A DNA stretch of 64,000 nt from an uncultured Alphaproteobacteria bacterium (GCA_951812775.1 OX638326.1:3111391-3175390), one strand, 5' to 3'; shown: positions 1 through 9,980, counted from the first letter of the stretch. Program-made: numbers and translations. The notes: generated from the sequence alone by a model not told the origin.

Positions 1-1
1 T

Positions 2-1084
2 GTTCATGTCATTGGCCCCGAGCAGGGTTTTACCCAGCCGGGCGTAACACTGGTTTGCGGTGACTCCCATACGGCGACGCATGGCGCCTTTGGTGCTTTG
101 GCATTCGGTGTCGGGACCTCCGAAGTTGAGCACGTGCTCGCTACCCAGACGCTGATCCAGCGACCGGCCAAGAATATGCGGATTACTGTCAATGGCTCCT
201 TGCCAGCTGGTTGCACCGCGAAGGATCTGGTCTTGGCCATCATTGGCAAGATTGGAACTGCCGGCGGTACCGGACATGTCATTGAATATGCTGGTCCGGC
301 AATCGAAGAGCTTTCGATGGAAGGCCGTATGACGGTTTGCAATATGACCATTGAAGCCGGTGCCCGTGCTGGTCTTGTCGCGCCTGACGAGAAAACCTTC
401 GAATATCTGAAAGACCGTCCGCAATGCCCGAAGGGTGCCCAATGGGAAGCAGCCGTAGAGCATTGGCGCACGTTGCCATCTGATCCAGGGGCAACCTACG
501 ACATTGAAGTCGAACTCGACGTGTCGGAGATTGTACCGCAGGTTACATGGGGAACGAGCCCCGAAGACGAAATCGGTATTACGGGAGAAGTGCCCGACCC
601 AGCCAGCGTAGATGACGCAAATCGTCGTTCGGCGATGGAACGGTCCTTGGAGTATATGGACCTCAAACCGGGTATGAAGATGACCGATATCGCTGTCGAC
701 AAGGTCTTTATCGGCTCCTGCACAAATTCCCGAATTGAAGATATGCGGGCCGCTGCGGAGATCGCCAAGGGCCGAAAGGTTGCGGACTCCGTTTATGCGA
801 TGGTGGTTCCGGGATCTGGTCTGGTGAAAATACAGGCTGAGGAAGAAGGTCTCGATAAGATCTTTACCGAAGCTGGTTTTCATTGGCGCGAGCCGGGCTG
901 TTCTATGTGCCTCGCAATGAATGGCGACATGTTGCACCCGGGAGAGCGGTCAGCTTCGACCTCTAACCGTAACTTTGAGGGCCGTCAGGGCCCCGGCGGG
1001 CGGACCCATCTTGTTAGCCCAATGATGGCAGCAGCCGCGGCTATTGCGGGTCACTTGGCCGATGTTCGCGATTTGATCGATTAA
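2..1084 (+). CDS. leuC: 3-isopropylmalate dehydratase large subunit (5'-truncated by window edge)
   Basis: Large subunit of isopropylmalate isomerase, which interconverts 2- and 3-isopropylmalate in leucine synthesis in the cytoplasm. The frame is open from base 2 ([14 protein letters not shown]...), so the true start lies left of the window and roughly 105-110 residues are missing compared with the usual ~465-470 aa. The aconitase-type signature [18 protein letters not shown] is at the visible N terminus. The [4Fe-4S] cysteines are visible as FIGSCTNSR and EPGCSMC. The leuD start follows after 12 bases with a good ribosome site (aaggaga), so the two subunits are co-translated. Identity is secure; only the 5' end is unknown. 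Confidence 0.97.
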   Translation, partial: VHVIGPEQGFTQPGVTLVCGDSHTATHGAFGALAFGVGTSEVEHVLATQTLIQRPAKNMRITVNGSLPAGCTAKDLVLAIIGKIGTAGGTGHVIEYAGPAIEELSMEGRMTVCNMTIEAGARAGLVAPDEKTFEYLKDRPQCPKGAQWEAAVEHWRTLPSDPGATYDIEVELDVSEIVPQVTWGTSPEDEIGITGEVPDPASVDDANRRSAMERSLEYMDLKPGMKMTDIAVDKVFIGSCTNSRIEDMRAAAEIAKGRKVADSVYAMVVPGSGLVKIQAEEEGLDKIFTEAGFHWREPGCSMCLAMNGDMLHPGERSASTSNRNFEGRQGPGGRTHLVSPMMAAAAAIAGHLADVRDLID

Positions 1085-1096
1085 GGAGACGCTAGA

Positions 1097-1711
1097 ATGG
1101 ATAAGTTTACAAAACTCACCGCCGTGGCGGCGCCGTTGCCAATCGTCAATTGTGATACGGACAAGATCATCCCTGCCCGTTTCTTGAAAACGCTGACTCG
1201 AACCGGTTTGGGTAAGAATCTTTTCGATCCGCTGCGTTATGACCCCGAAACGGGTGAAGAAAACCCTGATTTTGTGCTCAATAAACCGGCTTACAGGAAC
1301 GCGGAAATCCTTGTCGCCGGTCATAACTTTGGGTGCGGGTCCTCACGCGAACATGCGCCATGGGCGTTGCTGGACTACGGTATTCGTTGCGTCATTTCCA
1401 CGGGTTTCGCTGATATTTTCTATAATAACAGCCCCAAGAACGGCATCCTGCTGATCAAGGTATCTCCTGAAGAGCTCGACAAATTGATGGAAGGCGCCGA
1501 ACGCGGCGCTAACGCCACGATGACGGTTGATCTCGAGAATCAGGAAATTACCAATGCAGACGGCGAGAAAGTCTCATTCGATGTCGATCCTTTCAAGAAA
1601 CATTGTTTGCTCAATGGACTTGATGACATTGGACTGACTTTGCAGAAAGAAACCTCGATTGAATCTTACGAAGAAAAACAGAAAGCGTCAGAGCCCTGGC
1701 TCTATGCATAA
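1097..1711 (+). CDS. leuD: 3-isopropylmalate dehydratase small subunit
   Basis: Swivelling-domain subunit that completes the LeuCD isomerase. 204 aa, normal for the bacterial family. The signatures [17 protein letters not shown] near the N terminus and [17 protein letters not shown] are diagnostic. It starts 12 bases after leuC and is followed by a strong GC hairpin with a T run, so leuCD ends its transcript before leuB, which must have its own promoter. Confidence 0.97.
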   Translation: MDKFTKLTAVAAPLPIVNCDTDKIIPARFLKTLTRTGLGKNLFDPLRYDPETGEENPDFVLNKPAYRNAEILVAGHNFGCGSSREHAPWALLDYGIRCVISTGFADIFYNNSPKNGILLIKVSPEELDKLMEGAERGANATMTVDLENQEITNADGEKVSFDVDPFKKHCLLNGLDDIGLTLQKETSIESYEEKQKASEPWLYA

Positions 1712-1737
1712 CGCTCGATAATATCCGATGTGAATCG

Positions 1738-1765
1738 GGGCGGGCCTTCGGGTCCGCCCTTTTTT
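1738..1765 (+). terminator. Rho-independent terminator after leuD
   Basis: A 9-bp stem (gggcgggcc / ggtccgccc, one G-T pair) with a TTCG loop is followed directly by six T residues. It lies 26 bases after the leuD stop codon and separates leuCD from leuB. Confidence 0.9.
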
Positions 1766-1853
1766 CTAGAATAACATGTCGGGGACTCCCAATCGTGGCT
1801 GCTGTGTGCTAGAGTTTCGCGCGGAAATTTCGGCACAGAGAAGGAAGAGTAAA

Positions 1854-2966
1854 ATGGCTGCCAATAAAAAAGTATTGATGTTGCCCGGTGACGGGATCGG
1901 CCCGGAAGTGATGGGTGAGGTCCGGCGGGTGATGGACTGGATGGAGAGTAATCGCCAGGTCAGCTTTGATACTGAAGAAGATATTATCGGCGGCTGCTGT
2001 ATCGATGCGCATGGCGTTCCGATGAAAGATGAAACCGTTGAAGCGGCCAAGGCGGCAGATGCCGTTCTGCTTGGCGCTGTTGGCGGTCCGAAATGGGACA
2101 ATGTCGATTTTGATATTCGGCCGGAAGCGGGTTTGTTACGCATTCGGAAAGATCTGGGTCTGTTTGCCAATTTGCGGCCGGCGATTGTTTTTGATGCGTT
2201 GGCCGATGCCTCAAGCCTGAAACGTGAAATTGTTGCTGGTCTCGACATATTGATTGTCCGGGAATTGACCGGCGGCATTTACTTTGGCGAACCGCGTGGT
2301 GTTGAAGACCTGCCGGATGGTGGTAAACGCGGTTACAACTCCCTAGTTTATACGACCCCTGAAGTAGAACGCATAGCCCGCGTCGGATTTGAATTGGCTC
2401 AGAAGCGCGGCAAGAAGCTGTGTTCGATCGACAAGGCCAATGTTCTCGAAAGTACGAAAATGTGGCGGGAAGAAGTCGTTCGCATCGCACCGGATTATCC
2501 CGATATCGAGCTGTCACATATGCTTGTCGATAACGCAGCGATGCAGCTCGTACGTGACCCCAAACAGTTTGACGTGATCGTTACGACAAACATGTTCGGC
2601 GATATCTTGTCAGATTGCGCGTCGATGGCGACCGGGTCACTGGGCATGTTGCCTTCTGCTTCATTGGGTGCGCCTGATTCCAGCGGCAAACGAAACGCAC
2701 TTTATGAACCTGTTCATGGGACGGCGCCCGATATCGCTGGCCAGGGTAGAGCCAACCCGCTGGCGATGATGCTGAGCTTTGCCATGATGCTGCGCTATTC
2801 CTTCGATATGGGCGAAGACGCCGACAATGTTGAAGCCGCGGTGGAGGCTGTCCTAAACGCCGGTTTGCGAACTGGTGATGTTATGTCTGATGGTATGCAG
2901 ATGGTCTCAACAGAGGAAATGGGCGGTGCGGTTCTGGCGGAGCTCGATAAAATCTCGGCATCGTGA
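1854..2966 (+). CDS. leuB: 3-isopropylmalate dehydrogenase
   Basis: NAD-dependent oxidative decarboxylation of 3-isopropylmalate to the precursor of leucine; cytoplasmic homodimer. 370 aa. The ATG at 1854 is chosen over an upstream in-frame start at 1776 because it has an aaggaag ribosome site 5-12 bases before it and gives the usual N terminus ([15 protein letters not shown]). Motifs seen: [12 protein letters not shown] (substrate region), [13 protein letters not shown] (metal-binding aspartates) and [14 protein letters not shown] (NAD site). It is separated from leuCD by a terminator, so it is likely transcribed separately. Confidence 0.97.
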   Translation: MAANKKVLMLPGDGIGPEVMGEVRRVMDWMESNRQVSFDTEEDIIGGCCIDAHGVPMKDETVEAAKAADAVLLGAVGGPKWDNVDFDIRPEAGLLRIRKDLGLFANLRPAIVFDALADASSLKREIVAGLDILIVRELTGGIYFGEPRGVEDLPDGGKRGYNSLVYTTPEVERIARVGFELAQKRGKKLCSIDKANVLESTKMWREEVVRIAPDYPDIELSHMLVDNAAMQLVRDPKQFDVIVTTNMFGDILSDCASMATGSLGMLPSASLGAPDSSGKRNALYEPVHGTAPDIAGQGRANPLAMMLSFAMMLRYSFDMGEDADNVEAAVEAVLNAGLRTGDVMSDGMQMVSTEEMGGAVLAELDKISAS

Positions 2967-3039
2967 ATGCAAAATCTCTTGTTGATTTTGACAATTCGCC
3001 CTAGAATTTTTAGGTGATAATTCCGGAAAGGAGCTACCC

Positions 3040-3204
3040 ATGAAGTATCTTCTAAGTGTTACAGTTGCAGGGCTGTTCGCGGTTGCAACAGTAACAGCAG
3101 CTCATGCTTGTGGCGGGGGCCACGGCAAATCTGTCAGCATTTCCAAACCGGTAAACACCGCTGAAATGCCAATCATGACGCCAAAACCTAAACCCGGTGG
3201 CTGA
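3040..3204 (+). CDS. small secreted Gly/His-containing peptide, unknown function
   Basis: A 54-aa open frame with a strong ribosome site (aaaggagc) seven bases before the ATG. Residues 1-22 form a clear Sec signal peptide: MKYLL, then an alanine/valine-rich core ending in AHA before a cysteine. The predicted mature part is about 31 residues (starting CGGGHGKS, ending PKPKPGG), rich in Gly, Lys and Pro. The residue before the cysteine region does not fit a lipobox well, so signal peptidase I cleavage is more likely than lipoprotein processing. A terminator follows at once, so it is probably its own transcript or the tail of leuB. No family was recognised. Confidence 0.7.
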   Translation: MKYLLSVTVAGLFAVATVTAAHACGGGHGKSVSISKPVNTAEMPIMTPKPKPGG

Positions 3205-3227
3205 TATTTAACCAATAAGCAGATTTT

Positions 3228-3268
3228 AACCGGGGTCTTGCTAAATTGGTGAGGCCCCGGTTTTTTTA
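3228..3268 (+). terminator. Rho-independent terminator
   Basis: Stem aaccgggg / ccccggtt around a 19-base loop, followed by seven T residues. It closes the leuB/small-peptide unit before asd. Confidence 0.8.
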
Positions 3269-3372
3269 TTACCTGTAAAATCTTCGCTTGAAAAACCGGG
3301 CAGAGGGTCGTAAGTCAACGCTTCTGCGAGCAGCAGGATTTCTGCTCGTGATATTTAAACAGGAATAGGACT

Positions 3373-4446
3373 ATGGGGTACAAAGTCGCCGTTGTCGGCG
3401 CGACCGGCAATGTCGGCCGTGAAATATTGCAAACGCTTTCAGAGCGTGCCTTTCCGGTCGATGACATCGTTGCATTAGCGTCCGAACGGTCGTCGGGTCG
3501 CGAGGTATCTTTTGGTGAAAAAGATATCCTTAAAGTCAAAGCGCTCGATGATTTTGATTTTACCGGTTTTGATGTCGCTTTGTTCTCGCCAGGTTCAAAA
3601 GTATCTGCAGTGCACGGCCCCCGCGCGGCGAAAGCAGGCTGCGTGGTCATCGACAATACGTCGGAGTTTCGAATGGATCCCGATGTGCCACTCGTTGTGC
3701 CCGAGGTAAATCCGGAAGCAATCGAGCGGCATACAAAACGCAATATCATCGCCAATCCGAATTGCTCGACCATCCAGATGGTAATGGCGCTAAAGCCACT
3801 ACATGATGCGGCAAAAATTCGCCGTGTCGTCGTGTCGACATACCAGTCTGTGTCCGGCGCCGGCAAAGCAGGCATGGATGAATTGTTTAACCAGACGCGG
3901 GGTATCTTCGTGAACGATACAGCCGTTCCCGAACAGTTTACCAAGCAGATGGCCTTTAACGTTATTCCGCATATCGACGTATTTATGGATGACGGTGATA
4001 CCAAGGAAGAATGGAAAATGCGGGTTGAGACTAACAAGATTCTCGACCGCGATATCAAGGTCAACGCGACTTGCGTTCGCGTACCTGTCTTTGTCGGCCA
4101 TGCAGAATCTGTGAATGTTGAGTTTGCCAATGAGCTGACAGTTGAGCAGGCACGTGGGCTATTACGTGCAATGCCCGGCGTTACAGTGATCGATCACCGT
4201 GCGAATGAAGGTTATGTTACGCCGGTAGAATGTGCCGGGGATGACGTGGTCTATGTCAGCCGTATTCGGAAAGATCCTACGATCAAATATGGCCTGTCGT
4301 TCTGGTGTGTCTCCGACAATTTACGCAAAGGGGCGGCTCTGAATGCCGTGCAGATCGCCGAGTATCTCTACGGTGTACAACCGATCGAACCCGACGATGA
4401 CGACGAAAAGTTCCTGACAATGGCTGTCGAAGCACCTGCGCAATAG
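3373..4446 (+). CDS. asd: aspartate-semialdehyde dehydrogenase
   Basis: Converts aspartyl phosphate to aspartate semialdehyde with NADPH, the branch point to lysine, threonine and methionine. 357 aa; a little longer than the common ~340 aa because of an acidic tail (EPDDDDEKFLTM). N-terminal nucleotide motif VAVVGATGNVGREIL; catalytic cysteine in NPNCSTIQMV; second substrate region in VSTYQSVSGAGKAGMDEL. It stands alone on the plus strand and converges with the LysE-type gene, whose stop is only ten bases away. Confidence 0.96.
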   Translation: MGYKVAVVGATGNVGREILQTLSERAFPVDDIVALASERSSGREVSFGEKDILKVKALDDFDFTGFDVALFSPGSKVSAVHGPRAAKAGCVVIDNTSEFRMDPDVPLVVPEVNPEAIERHTKRNIIANPNCSTIQMVMALKPLHDAAKIRRVVVSTYQSVSGAGKAGMDELFNQTRGIFVNDTAVPEQFTKQMAFNVIPHIDVFMDDGDTKEEWKMRVETNKILDRDIKVNATCVRVPVFVGHAESVNVEFANELTVEQARGLLRAMPGVTVIDHRANEGYVTPVECAGDDVVYVSRIRKDPTIKYGLSFWCVSDNLRKGAALNAVQIAEYLYGVQPIEPDDDDEKFLTMAVEAPAQ

Positions 4447-4456
4447 CCAGAAATTT

Positions 4457-5134
4457 TTATTGAAGCGCTTGATTGGGTAGCCCAATAATAGATCCGATTG
4501 GACTGTTTGGCGCTGCTGCCGCAATAAGTATAAGAACGCCGCACGTCAGAATAACAAGCGCTGAAATTCTGCTTATCCAGGTCAGGGACAATTCGCCGAC
4601 CCACCGGCGACAAATCGCGGCTAACCCGCTCAGCATTGCCCACCAGACAGCAGACCCTACGAAGACACCGGCAATAAGGGCCTCCGCCCATTCATGTTTC
4701 TCGCCAGCGGTTGCAACGCCAATTGACGTAAATATGACGCCAAAGGCGATGAGGGTGATCGGGTTGGTTCCGGTAATTACTAAGGCAGAGACAAAATCGC
4801 CAAATAATTTTCCGGTGTCGGGGGCGGCGGCTTCTACTGGCGGGGCGCTGAGCATTCGCGCCGCCATAAGACAAAGGATGATGCCGCCGATGAGCCGAAA
4901 CCAGAAATCATTGGTGAACAAAATATCCGCGATAAAGCTGATGCCATAAGCAGCGACTATGGCATAGAGGGTGTCTGCAAAAGCAGCGCCAAATCCCGTT
5001 GTGTAGCCGGATATAATATTGGTTGCCAGCGTTCGCTGAATACACATCATTGCAACAGGGCCAACGGGAACGGCCACAACAAATCCAGCGACAATACCTT
5101 TAAGGAAGAAAAAGAGGGGCTCCATGGGAGCCAA
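4457..5134 (-). CDS. LysE/RhtB-family amino-acid exporter
   Basis: 225-aa inner-membrane protein with about six hydrophobic helices. The N-terminal pattern FLKGIVAGFVVAVPVGPVAMMCIQRTL is the LysE/RhtB signature (conserved G-P-x-x in helix 1). The family exports amino acids or related small molecules; the substrate here cannot be told. It begins two bases after the stop of the upstream 236-aa gene, so it is the last gene of a three-gene minus-strand operon with a DUF692 oxidase gene. Met4 is an alternative start. Confidence 0.85.
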   Translation of the reverse strand: MAPMEPLFFFLKGIVAGFVVAVPVGPVAMMCIQRTLATNIISGYTTGFGAAFADTLYAIVAAYGISFIADILFTNDFWFRLIGGIILCLMAARMLSAPPVEAAAPDTGKLFGDFVSALVITGTNPITLIAFGVIFTSIGVATAGEKHEWAEALIAGVFVGSAVWWAMLSGLAAICRRWVGELSLTWISRISALVILTCGVLILIAAAAPNSPIGSIIGLPNQALQ

Positions 5135-5136
5135 GT

Positions 5137-5847
5137 TTACAGGAGAGTGGGCTCGTCTGGCCAGTCCGGTGGCTCTACGTCATCCAAATTTGTCAAACCA
5201 ATTTGGGGAAGCTGCTCAATTGTCTTTGGATCATTCAGCGTGTAGACGACAAACTGATCGCTGAGCAGGATTACGGGTTTCTCCTGCCCCGGCCTCTGAA
5301 GCCAATAAAGTCCGCCTTCGAAGTCATCGTAAAAAGGATCATGGGGGCGCTTATATTCGTTGATCAGCCAGGTTGCAAATTCTGTATAGGCTTTGTTGCG
5401 GAGTTCGATGTCGCAATCGAGTGCTTTTAGAGACATCGTCTGTCTTAGCCAGAAGAAATATTTACTTACATTTTCATATCCGAGCCCAACACCGGAACTA
5501 TGCGGCAGCCCTGACTTGGGGTTGAGAAATTCCTCAGAACAGATGAAATCATCAAAGGTTAGTGCCTGTTGTATAGCGTTTAGTTGCTGCTGGGTTTCAG
5601 GAAATGTTTTTCCGACGCTACGTTCCACCAGAGTTCGGCGCCCATGGGACTCTGCTTTGAATTGATCGGTTGTAATGTCAGGGATTCTGTCGAGAAATTT
5701 TGTTGGTAAGCCGAAATCGTGCAATACCTGATCTGCTTCGGTAAGCCATCTTTCCTGTGTTATTGGACAAAACAAAAGTCTGATATGGAGTGCCTGTAAC
5801 TTCCGTGCTCGCTCACGGAGCACTTTCTCGGCGGTGCGATCTCGCAT
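5137..5847 (-). CDS. unknown protein, partner of DUF692 gene
   Basis: 236 aa, soluble, no signal peptide or membrane helix. I do not recognise the family. It is rich in Trp/Tyr/Phe in its second half (YFFWLRQTMS, GGLYWLQRPG) and ends in an acidic tail (DDVEPPDWPDEPTLL). Four bases separate it from the end of the DUF692 reading frame upstream and two from the LysE-type exporter downstream, so the three are almost certainly co-transcribed. MNIO/DUF692 enzymes usually work with a partner that presents a peptide substrate, so a substrate-binding role is possible; this is inference from position only. Confidence 0.75.
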   Translation of the reverse strand: MRDRTAEKVLRERARKLQALHIRLLFCPITQERWLTEADQVLHDFGLPTKFLDRIPDITTDQFKAESHGRRTLVERSVGKTFPETQQQLNAIQQALTFDDFICSEEFLNPKSGLPHSSGVGLGYENVSKYFFWLRQTMSLKALDCDIELRNKAYTEFATWLINEYKRPHDPFYDDFEGGLYWLQRPGQEKPVILLSDQFVVYTLNDPKTIEQLPQIGLTNLDDVEPPDWPDEPTLL

Positions 5848-5851
5848 TTAA

Positions 5852-6648
5852 CTATGCTGCTTGTTGGGGACGGCGATTTCCGACCAGCTCATTGATTTGT
5901 CCAAGACCGCGGAAAAAATCTTCTTCCGTCGCGGCAGGGCTGTGTTCGAAAGTTATCGCCTCAACCGCCGGGAGATATTCAATGAGCTTCGAGGTTATCG
6001 ACAGGACTTCGTCATCCGGTAACAATCGTGGGCGTCGTGCCAAAAACGTTGATCCGATCCCAACCGCATTCCGGCGATATGGAGTTCAACAATGCGAACT
6101 GGGTCGATTGCCGCCAATCCGTAATCTGTGAGCCTGCCCAGATTTCGGTTGCCGATCTGCCAGTGCGTGATATCGAGGATTACTTTAGCATCGACGTCAT
6201 CGGCGACTGATCCTAAAAAATGCATTTCACTTTCAAAACCCGTGGACCGGATATAGATCGGTCCGAGTTCCAAAGCGATTGGTCGATCATAATATTCTTT
6301 TAGCCGTGCAACATTCATTGCTGTCACAGCCGCGATCTCGTCGGTGAATAGGGGGTTGATCTGGTAGCCTAGTGATCCGGTTGATGCTGTGCCGAGCCAG
6401 GACAAATGCTCGCCAATCCAGGGCGAGTCCATCTCTTCCGCAGCCTCTTTGATACGACGCGCGATATTTAAATTTACGCCTTCGGCACTACAGGTCGGAT
6501 TGCTGCTGGTATGGGCGAGTACAGGAATACCCAACCCATGCGGATTGGACCCAAACGGAATTGGGTAATTGACCTTGATGTAATCAATTAAACCCTGTTT
6601 ATGGGCGTCCTGGATCCGACAGTTCTGAATGGGATCGTCCCATCTCAC
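5852..6648 (-). pseudogene. DUF692 / MNIO-family multinuclear iron oxidase, frameshifted
   Basis: The first frame (GTG at 6648, to 5995) shows the DUF692 TIM-barrel: FGSNPHGLGIPVLAHTSS, GEHLSWLG, ALELGPIYI, ILDITHWQIGN and VELHIAGMR, with the His/Asp/Glu metal ligands of this family. After FWHDAHD the homology continues in another frame as LLPDDEVLSITSKLIEYLPAVEAI and on to the stop at 5852. Adding one T near 6018-6020 would join the two parts. The family (MbnB, TglH and relatives) modifies cysteines of ribosomal peptides. The start is uncertain: GTG 6648 is the first possible start after an in-frame stop and lies in a tandem 'gagtgagatg' duplication. Decay or a sequencing error are both possible. 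Confidence 0.75.
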
Positions 6649-6843
6649 TCCATCTCACTCCAACTCTCAAAACCACTTCTCCAACCTCAAACATTTACAA
6701 GTTTTTACAAAACTATAGGGGTGTCGCAAAGCACGAAATTCACTAGCTCGTTACAAATAAACACGTTTCTGTGAAATAAATTCCGTCGCTCCCAATTCGA
6801 GCAAAAAGTTGCGTTCGGTCGAACAGATTCCTATAACCAGTGG

Positions 6844-8916
6844 ATGTCTGAAATAAGGGTTCTTCTTGATGCTGGCATGGCGCATCACAAAGTCGGCCGG
6901 CTCGCGGAAGCGCATGGCTGTTACAGTCAGGCCCAGCAACTTGAGCCCAACAGTGCAGAGGTTAATCATTTGCTGGGCGTTCTTGCCTTTCAAAAGGACG
7001 ATGATCGTGAAGCCGCGGGATGTTTTGAACGTGCCGTTATCGCCGAACCAGGAAATGCAAAATACCTTGGAAATTTGGGCGCTGCCTGGCTGGTTGCCGG
7101 GCGTCCGGAAGACGCGCTCGGTGTCTTGGAGCGGGCGATTGAGATTGATTCCGATAGTGTCGATGTCCTGAATAATCTCGCCGCGGCTTATCGTGAAATA
7201 GGCCGGGCTCCCGACGCGGCAACTATGGCCAGCCGTGCCGTTACTCTTCGTCCTGATGATGCAGAACTCCAGACCAATCTGGCTGTGGCCTTGTTGGGTA
7301 CGGAGCAACCTGATGCGGCTTTGGCTGCGGCCCAACGCGCTGTGGAATTGTCCCCTAAATCCCCCGAGGCCCAAAATGCGCTTGGCTCGGCCTATCTTGC
7401 TCTACGACAGCGCGAGCAAGCTATTAGCGCTTTTCAGGCGGCAGTGGCGTCCGGACCGGGATTCGCTGATGCGACACGCAATTTGGCTCTGGCCTATCAG
7501 GAAGCGAAGCGTCTTGGGGAGGCATTGGAAACTTATCAGCTTGCCACGGAACGCTGGCCCGACGATGCCGCGGCCCAGGCGGGGCTGGCGCGAACGGCGC
7601 GCATGATGGGGCGCTCTGATCGGGCAATTGAAGCTTATCGCAAAGCGGTTTCGCTTAGTCCCGGAAATCGCCGATATCATTCGAACCTGCTATTCAGTTT
7701 GATTGGTAGTGCCGATTTAGATGGCGAGAGCTTGTTAGCGGAACACCGGGCTTGGCACGATAATCACGCCTCTACCCTCGCGCCATCAGCCCCAACCTAT
7801 TCAAATTCAGTTGATCCGGATCGTCGCCTTAAAATCGGATATGTGTCTGCTGATTTTCGCGCTCATCCCGTTGGACGGATTGCTCAGCCGGTTATTGCGG
7901 CACATGACCGAAAAGTTGTGGAGGTGTTCTGTTATTCCGGAACAGCGAAACCTGACGGTATTACAGCCAAGACCGAAAGTGCGTCTGACAATTGGCGATC
8001 CGTCGACAATATGGCTGATGACGCTTTGTGCAATCTTATTGCAGATGATCAGATAGATATTCTCGTTGATCTTTCGGGGCATAGTGCCAGGAATAGACTT
8101 ACGGTCTTTGGCAGGAAACCAGCACCTATCCAGGCCAGTTGGATGGGGTATATGTCAACCACCGGTCTGACGGCGATCGATTACTACATTGGTGATGATG
8201 TTCACACACCCGAACAGTTTGATCATCATTTTTCGGAGAAGGTATATCGTCTCCGACGTAATTTGACCTGTTTCAAGCCACCGGAGGAGGCTCCGGCGAT
8301 TGGTCCACTTCCAGCCGCCTCGTCCGAATTTGTTACCTTTGGCTGCTTTGGAAATCCCGGAAAAATTACCAGCGCCTGTATCGAACTATGGGCGGATTTG
8401 CTCAAGACTGTAATCGGGTCCCGACTGATTTTGAGATATCAGGGGTATGAAGACCCGGTAGTCCGTCAGGATTTCACAAAGCGGTTTTCAGAATTTGGTA
8501 TAGAAGCCTCTCGCATAGATTTTGAGGGCAGCACTAGTTACCGGGAAGTTCTTGAAACCTATAATCGGATGGATATCGCCCTCGACACCTATCCGTATTC
8601 CGGAACCATGACGACCATGGAAGCCCTTTGGATGGGCGTGCCGGTTGTGACTTTGGCCGGAAATCGAACGTTGACGCGGCAATCGGCTGGCCAATTGTCC
8701 GCGGCTGGTCTTGACGATCTGATCACTAACGATGCTGAAGCATTTGTCTCGGTGGCATCTTCTTTGGCGGGTGATATGGAACAGATGACGAATTACCGGA
8801 CCACGATGCGACGCCGTTTGTCAGACTCCCCATTGTGCGATGCGGCTGATTTGGCGAGAGCCTTAGAATCTGCCTATCGGGACATGTGGTTGAGCTATCT
8901 CGGGAACGCCTCCTAA
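6844..8916 (+). CDS. TPR-containing O-GlcNAc-transferase-like (GT41) glycosyltransferase
   Basis: 690 aa. Residues ~1-290 are about eight tetratricopeptide repeats (for example LNNLAAAYREIGRAPDAA, NLALAYQEAKRLGEAL). Residues ~320-680 are the OGT/SPINDLY catalytic region: KIGYVSADFRAHPVG, DILVDLSGHSARNRL, PIQASWMGYMSTTGL, YYIGDDVHTPEQ, TFGCFGNPGKI, and DIALDTYPYSGTMTTMEALWMGVPVVTL. Proteins of this type attach a sugar from a nucleotide donor to Ser/Thr of target proteins or to other acceptors; the target is not indicated by neighbours. No signal peptide. It stands alone, divergent from the DUF692 operon. Confidence 0.9.
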   Translation: MSEIRVLLDAGMAHHKVGRLAEAHGCYSQAQQLEPNSAEVNHLLGVLAFQKDDDREAAGCFERAVIAEPGNAKYLGNLGAAWLVAGRPEDALGVLERAIEIDSDSVDVLNNLAAAYREIGRAPDAATMASRAVTLRPDDAELQTNLAVALLGTEQPDAALAAAQRAVELSPKSPEAQNALGSAYLALRQREQAISAFQAAVASGPGFADATRNLALAYQEAKRLGEALETYQLATERWPDDAAAQAGLARTARMMGRSDRAIEAYRKAVSLSPGNRRYHSNLLFSLIGSADLDGESLLAEHRAWHDNHASTLAPSAPTYSNSVDPDRRLKIGYVSADFRAHPVGRIAQPVIAAHDRKVVEVFCYSGTAKPDGITAKTESASDNWRSVDNMADDALCNLIADDQIDILVDLSGHSARNRLTVFGRKPAPIQASWMGYMSTTGLTAIDYYIGDDVHTPEQFDHHFSEKVYRLRRNLTCFKPPEEAPAIGPLPAASSEFVTFGCFGNPGKITSACIELWADLLKTVIGSRLILRYQGYEDPVVRQDFTKRFSEFGIEASRIDFEGSTSYREVLETYNRMDIALDTYPYSGTMTTMEALWMGVPVVTLAGNRTLTRQSAGQLSAAGLDDLITNDAEAFVSVASSLAGDMEQMTNYRTTMRRRLSDSPLCDAADLARALESAYRDMWLSYLGNAS

Positions 8917-9009
8917 AGAGGACGAATTTTCGAATGTTAACCACTAAGGCTATGAGCCAGCTGTTTGCCCACTTATAGTGCACAGTGAAAAATTACAGGA
9001 GCTATTAAT

Positions 9010-9906
9010 ATGTCTGCCGAAACCACAAATTCGAACCGTCCTCGTCGCAGTGCTATGTATACCCCAGGGGCAAACGAGCGAGCTCTGCAAAAAGGCAGGG
9101 AGGTCCCGGCCGATATTCTGATCATGGATTTGGAGGACGGGGTTGCGCCTGACGCAAAAGAGCGGGCGCGTGCTAACATTCTCCAGGCGCTTGAGGAAGG
9201 TGGATATGGTGGTCGTGAAATCGGTGTCAGAATTAATGGCGATGGCACTGAATGGCACGAAAAGGATGTGAAGGCGATTTCTACCTTCGGTGCCAATATG
9301 CTGGTGGTGCCCAAGGTTGACTCTCCGAACGCTGTCATCGCCGTCGTAAAACTCATGGAAGCATCCAACGCGCCAGCTGATATGCAAATTTGGTGCATGA
9401 TTGAGACGGCGCGTGGCGTTCTTAATGTCAATGAAATCGCTTCAGCACATCCGCGCGTTGGCGCACTTCTAATTGGGTCTGCGGATCTGACAAAAGACCT
9501 TCGCGCTCAGCACACACCTGATCGTCTGCCCCTCCTGACGAGTATCCAGCTCTGCGTTCTTGCAGCCCGCGCGAATGAGTTGACCATCCTGGACAGTCCC
9601 TTCTTTGACCTTTCGGACGATGAAGGGTTTCTAGACTCCTGCCGACAGGGACGATCAATGGGATTCGACGGCAAGACGTTATTGCATCCAAAGACTGTTG
9701 CCGGGGCAAATGAGATTTTTGGGCCATCTGACGAGGAGATTGCCTGGGCACATAAAATTACCGAAGCACACGAAGCGGCGCTCGCTGAAGGCAAAAGTGT
9801 AACGTTGGTAGACGGGCAGCTCGTCGAAGGGCCCCATGTTGAAGAAGCACAACGGTTAGTGCGCATGACCGAGACGATTAAAGAACTGGAAGCATCGTCG
9901 GCTTAA
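9010..9906 (+). CDS. HpcH/HpaI (CitE-like) CoA-ester lyase
   Basis: 298 aa of the citrate lyase beta / malyl-CoA lyase TIM-barrel family. Seen: RSAMYTPGANERAL (CoA/substrate arginine), ADILIMDLEDGVAPDAK (metal-site acidic residues), WCMIETARGVLNVNEIA (metal-binding Glu), and a C-terminal DGKTLLHPKTVAGANEIF. Likely cleaves or hydrolyses a malyl-CoA-type thioester; the exact substrate (L-malyl-CoA, beta-methylmalyl-CoA or other) is not decidable. Ribosome site acaggagc seven bases before the ATG. A large perfect hairpin follows the gene. Confidence 0.88.
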   Translation: MSAETTNSNRPRRSAMYTPGANERALQKGREVPADILIMDLEDGVAPDAKERARANILQALEEGGYGGREIGVRINGDGTEWHEKDVKAISTFGANMLVVPKVDSPNAVIAVVKLMEASNAPADMQIWCMIETARGVLNVNEIASAHPRVGALLIGSADLTKDLRAQHTPDRLPLLTSIQLCVLAARANELTILDSPFFDLSDDEGFLDSCRQGRSMGFDGKTLLHPKTVAGANEIFGPSDEEIAWAHKITEAHEAALAEGKSVTLVDGQLVEGPHVEEAQRLVRMTETIKELEASSA

Positions 9907-9929
9907 GAGCTCATTTTGTTTTTACTGTG

Positions 9930-9980
9930 TTGAAACGGCGAGACGCCGGGCCATCGAAGACCCGGCGTCTCTGAAGTTTC
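9930..9980. repeat. long inverted repeat (hairpin) after the CoA-ester lyase
   Basis: An 11-bp perfect stem (gagacgccggg / cccggcgtctc, 9940-9950 and 9961-9971) with a 10-base loop. Beyond a small internal loop an outer stem ttgaaac / gtttcaa adds seven more pairs. There is no T run directly after it, so it may act as a processing or transcript-stabilising hairpin, or as a weak terminator in either direction. Confidence 0.6.
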
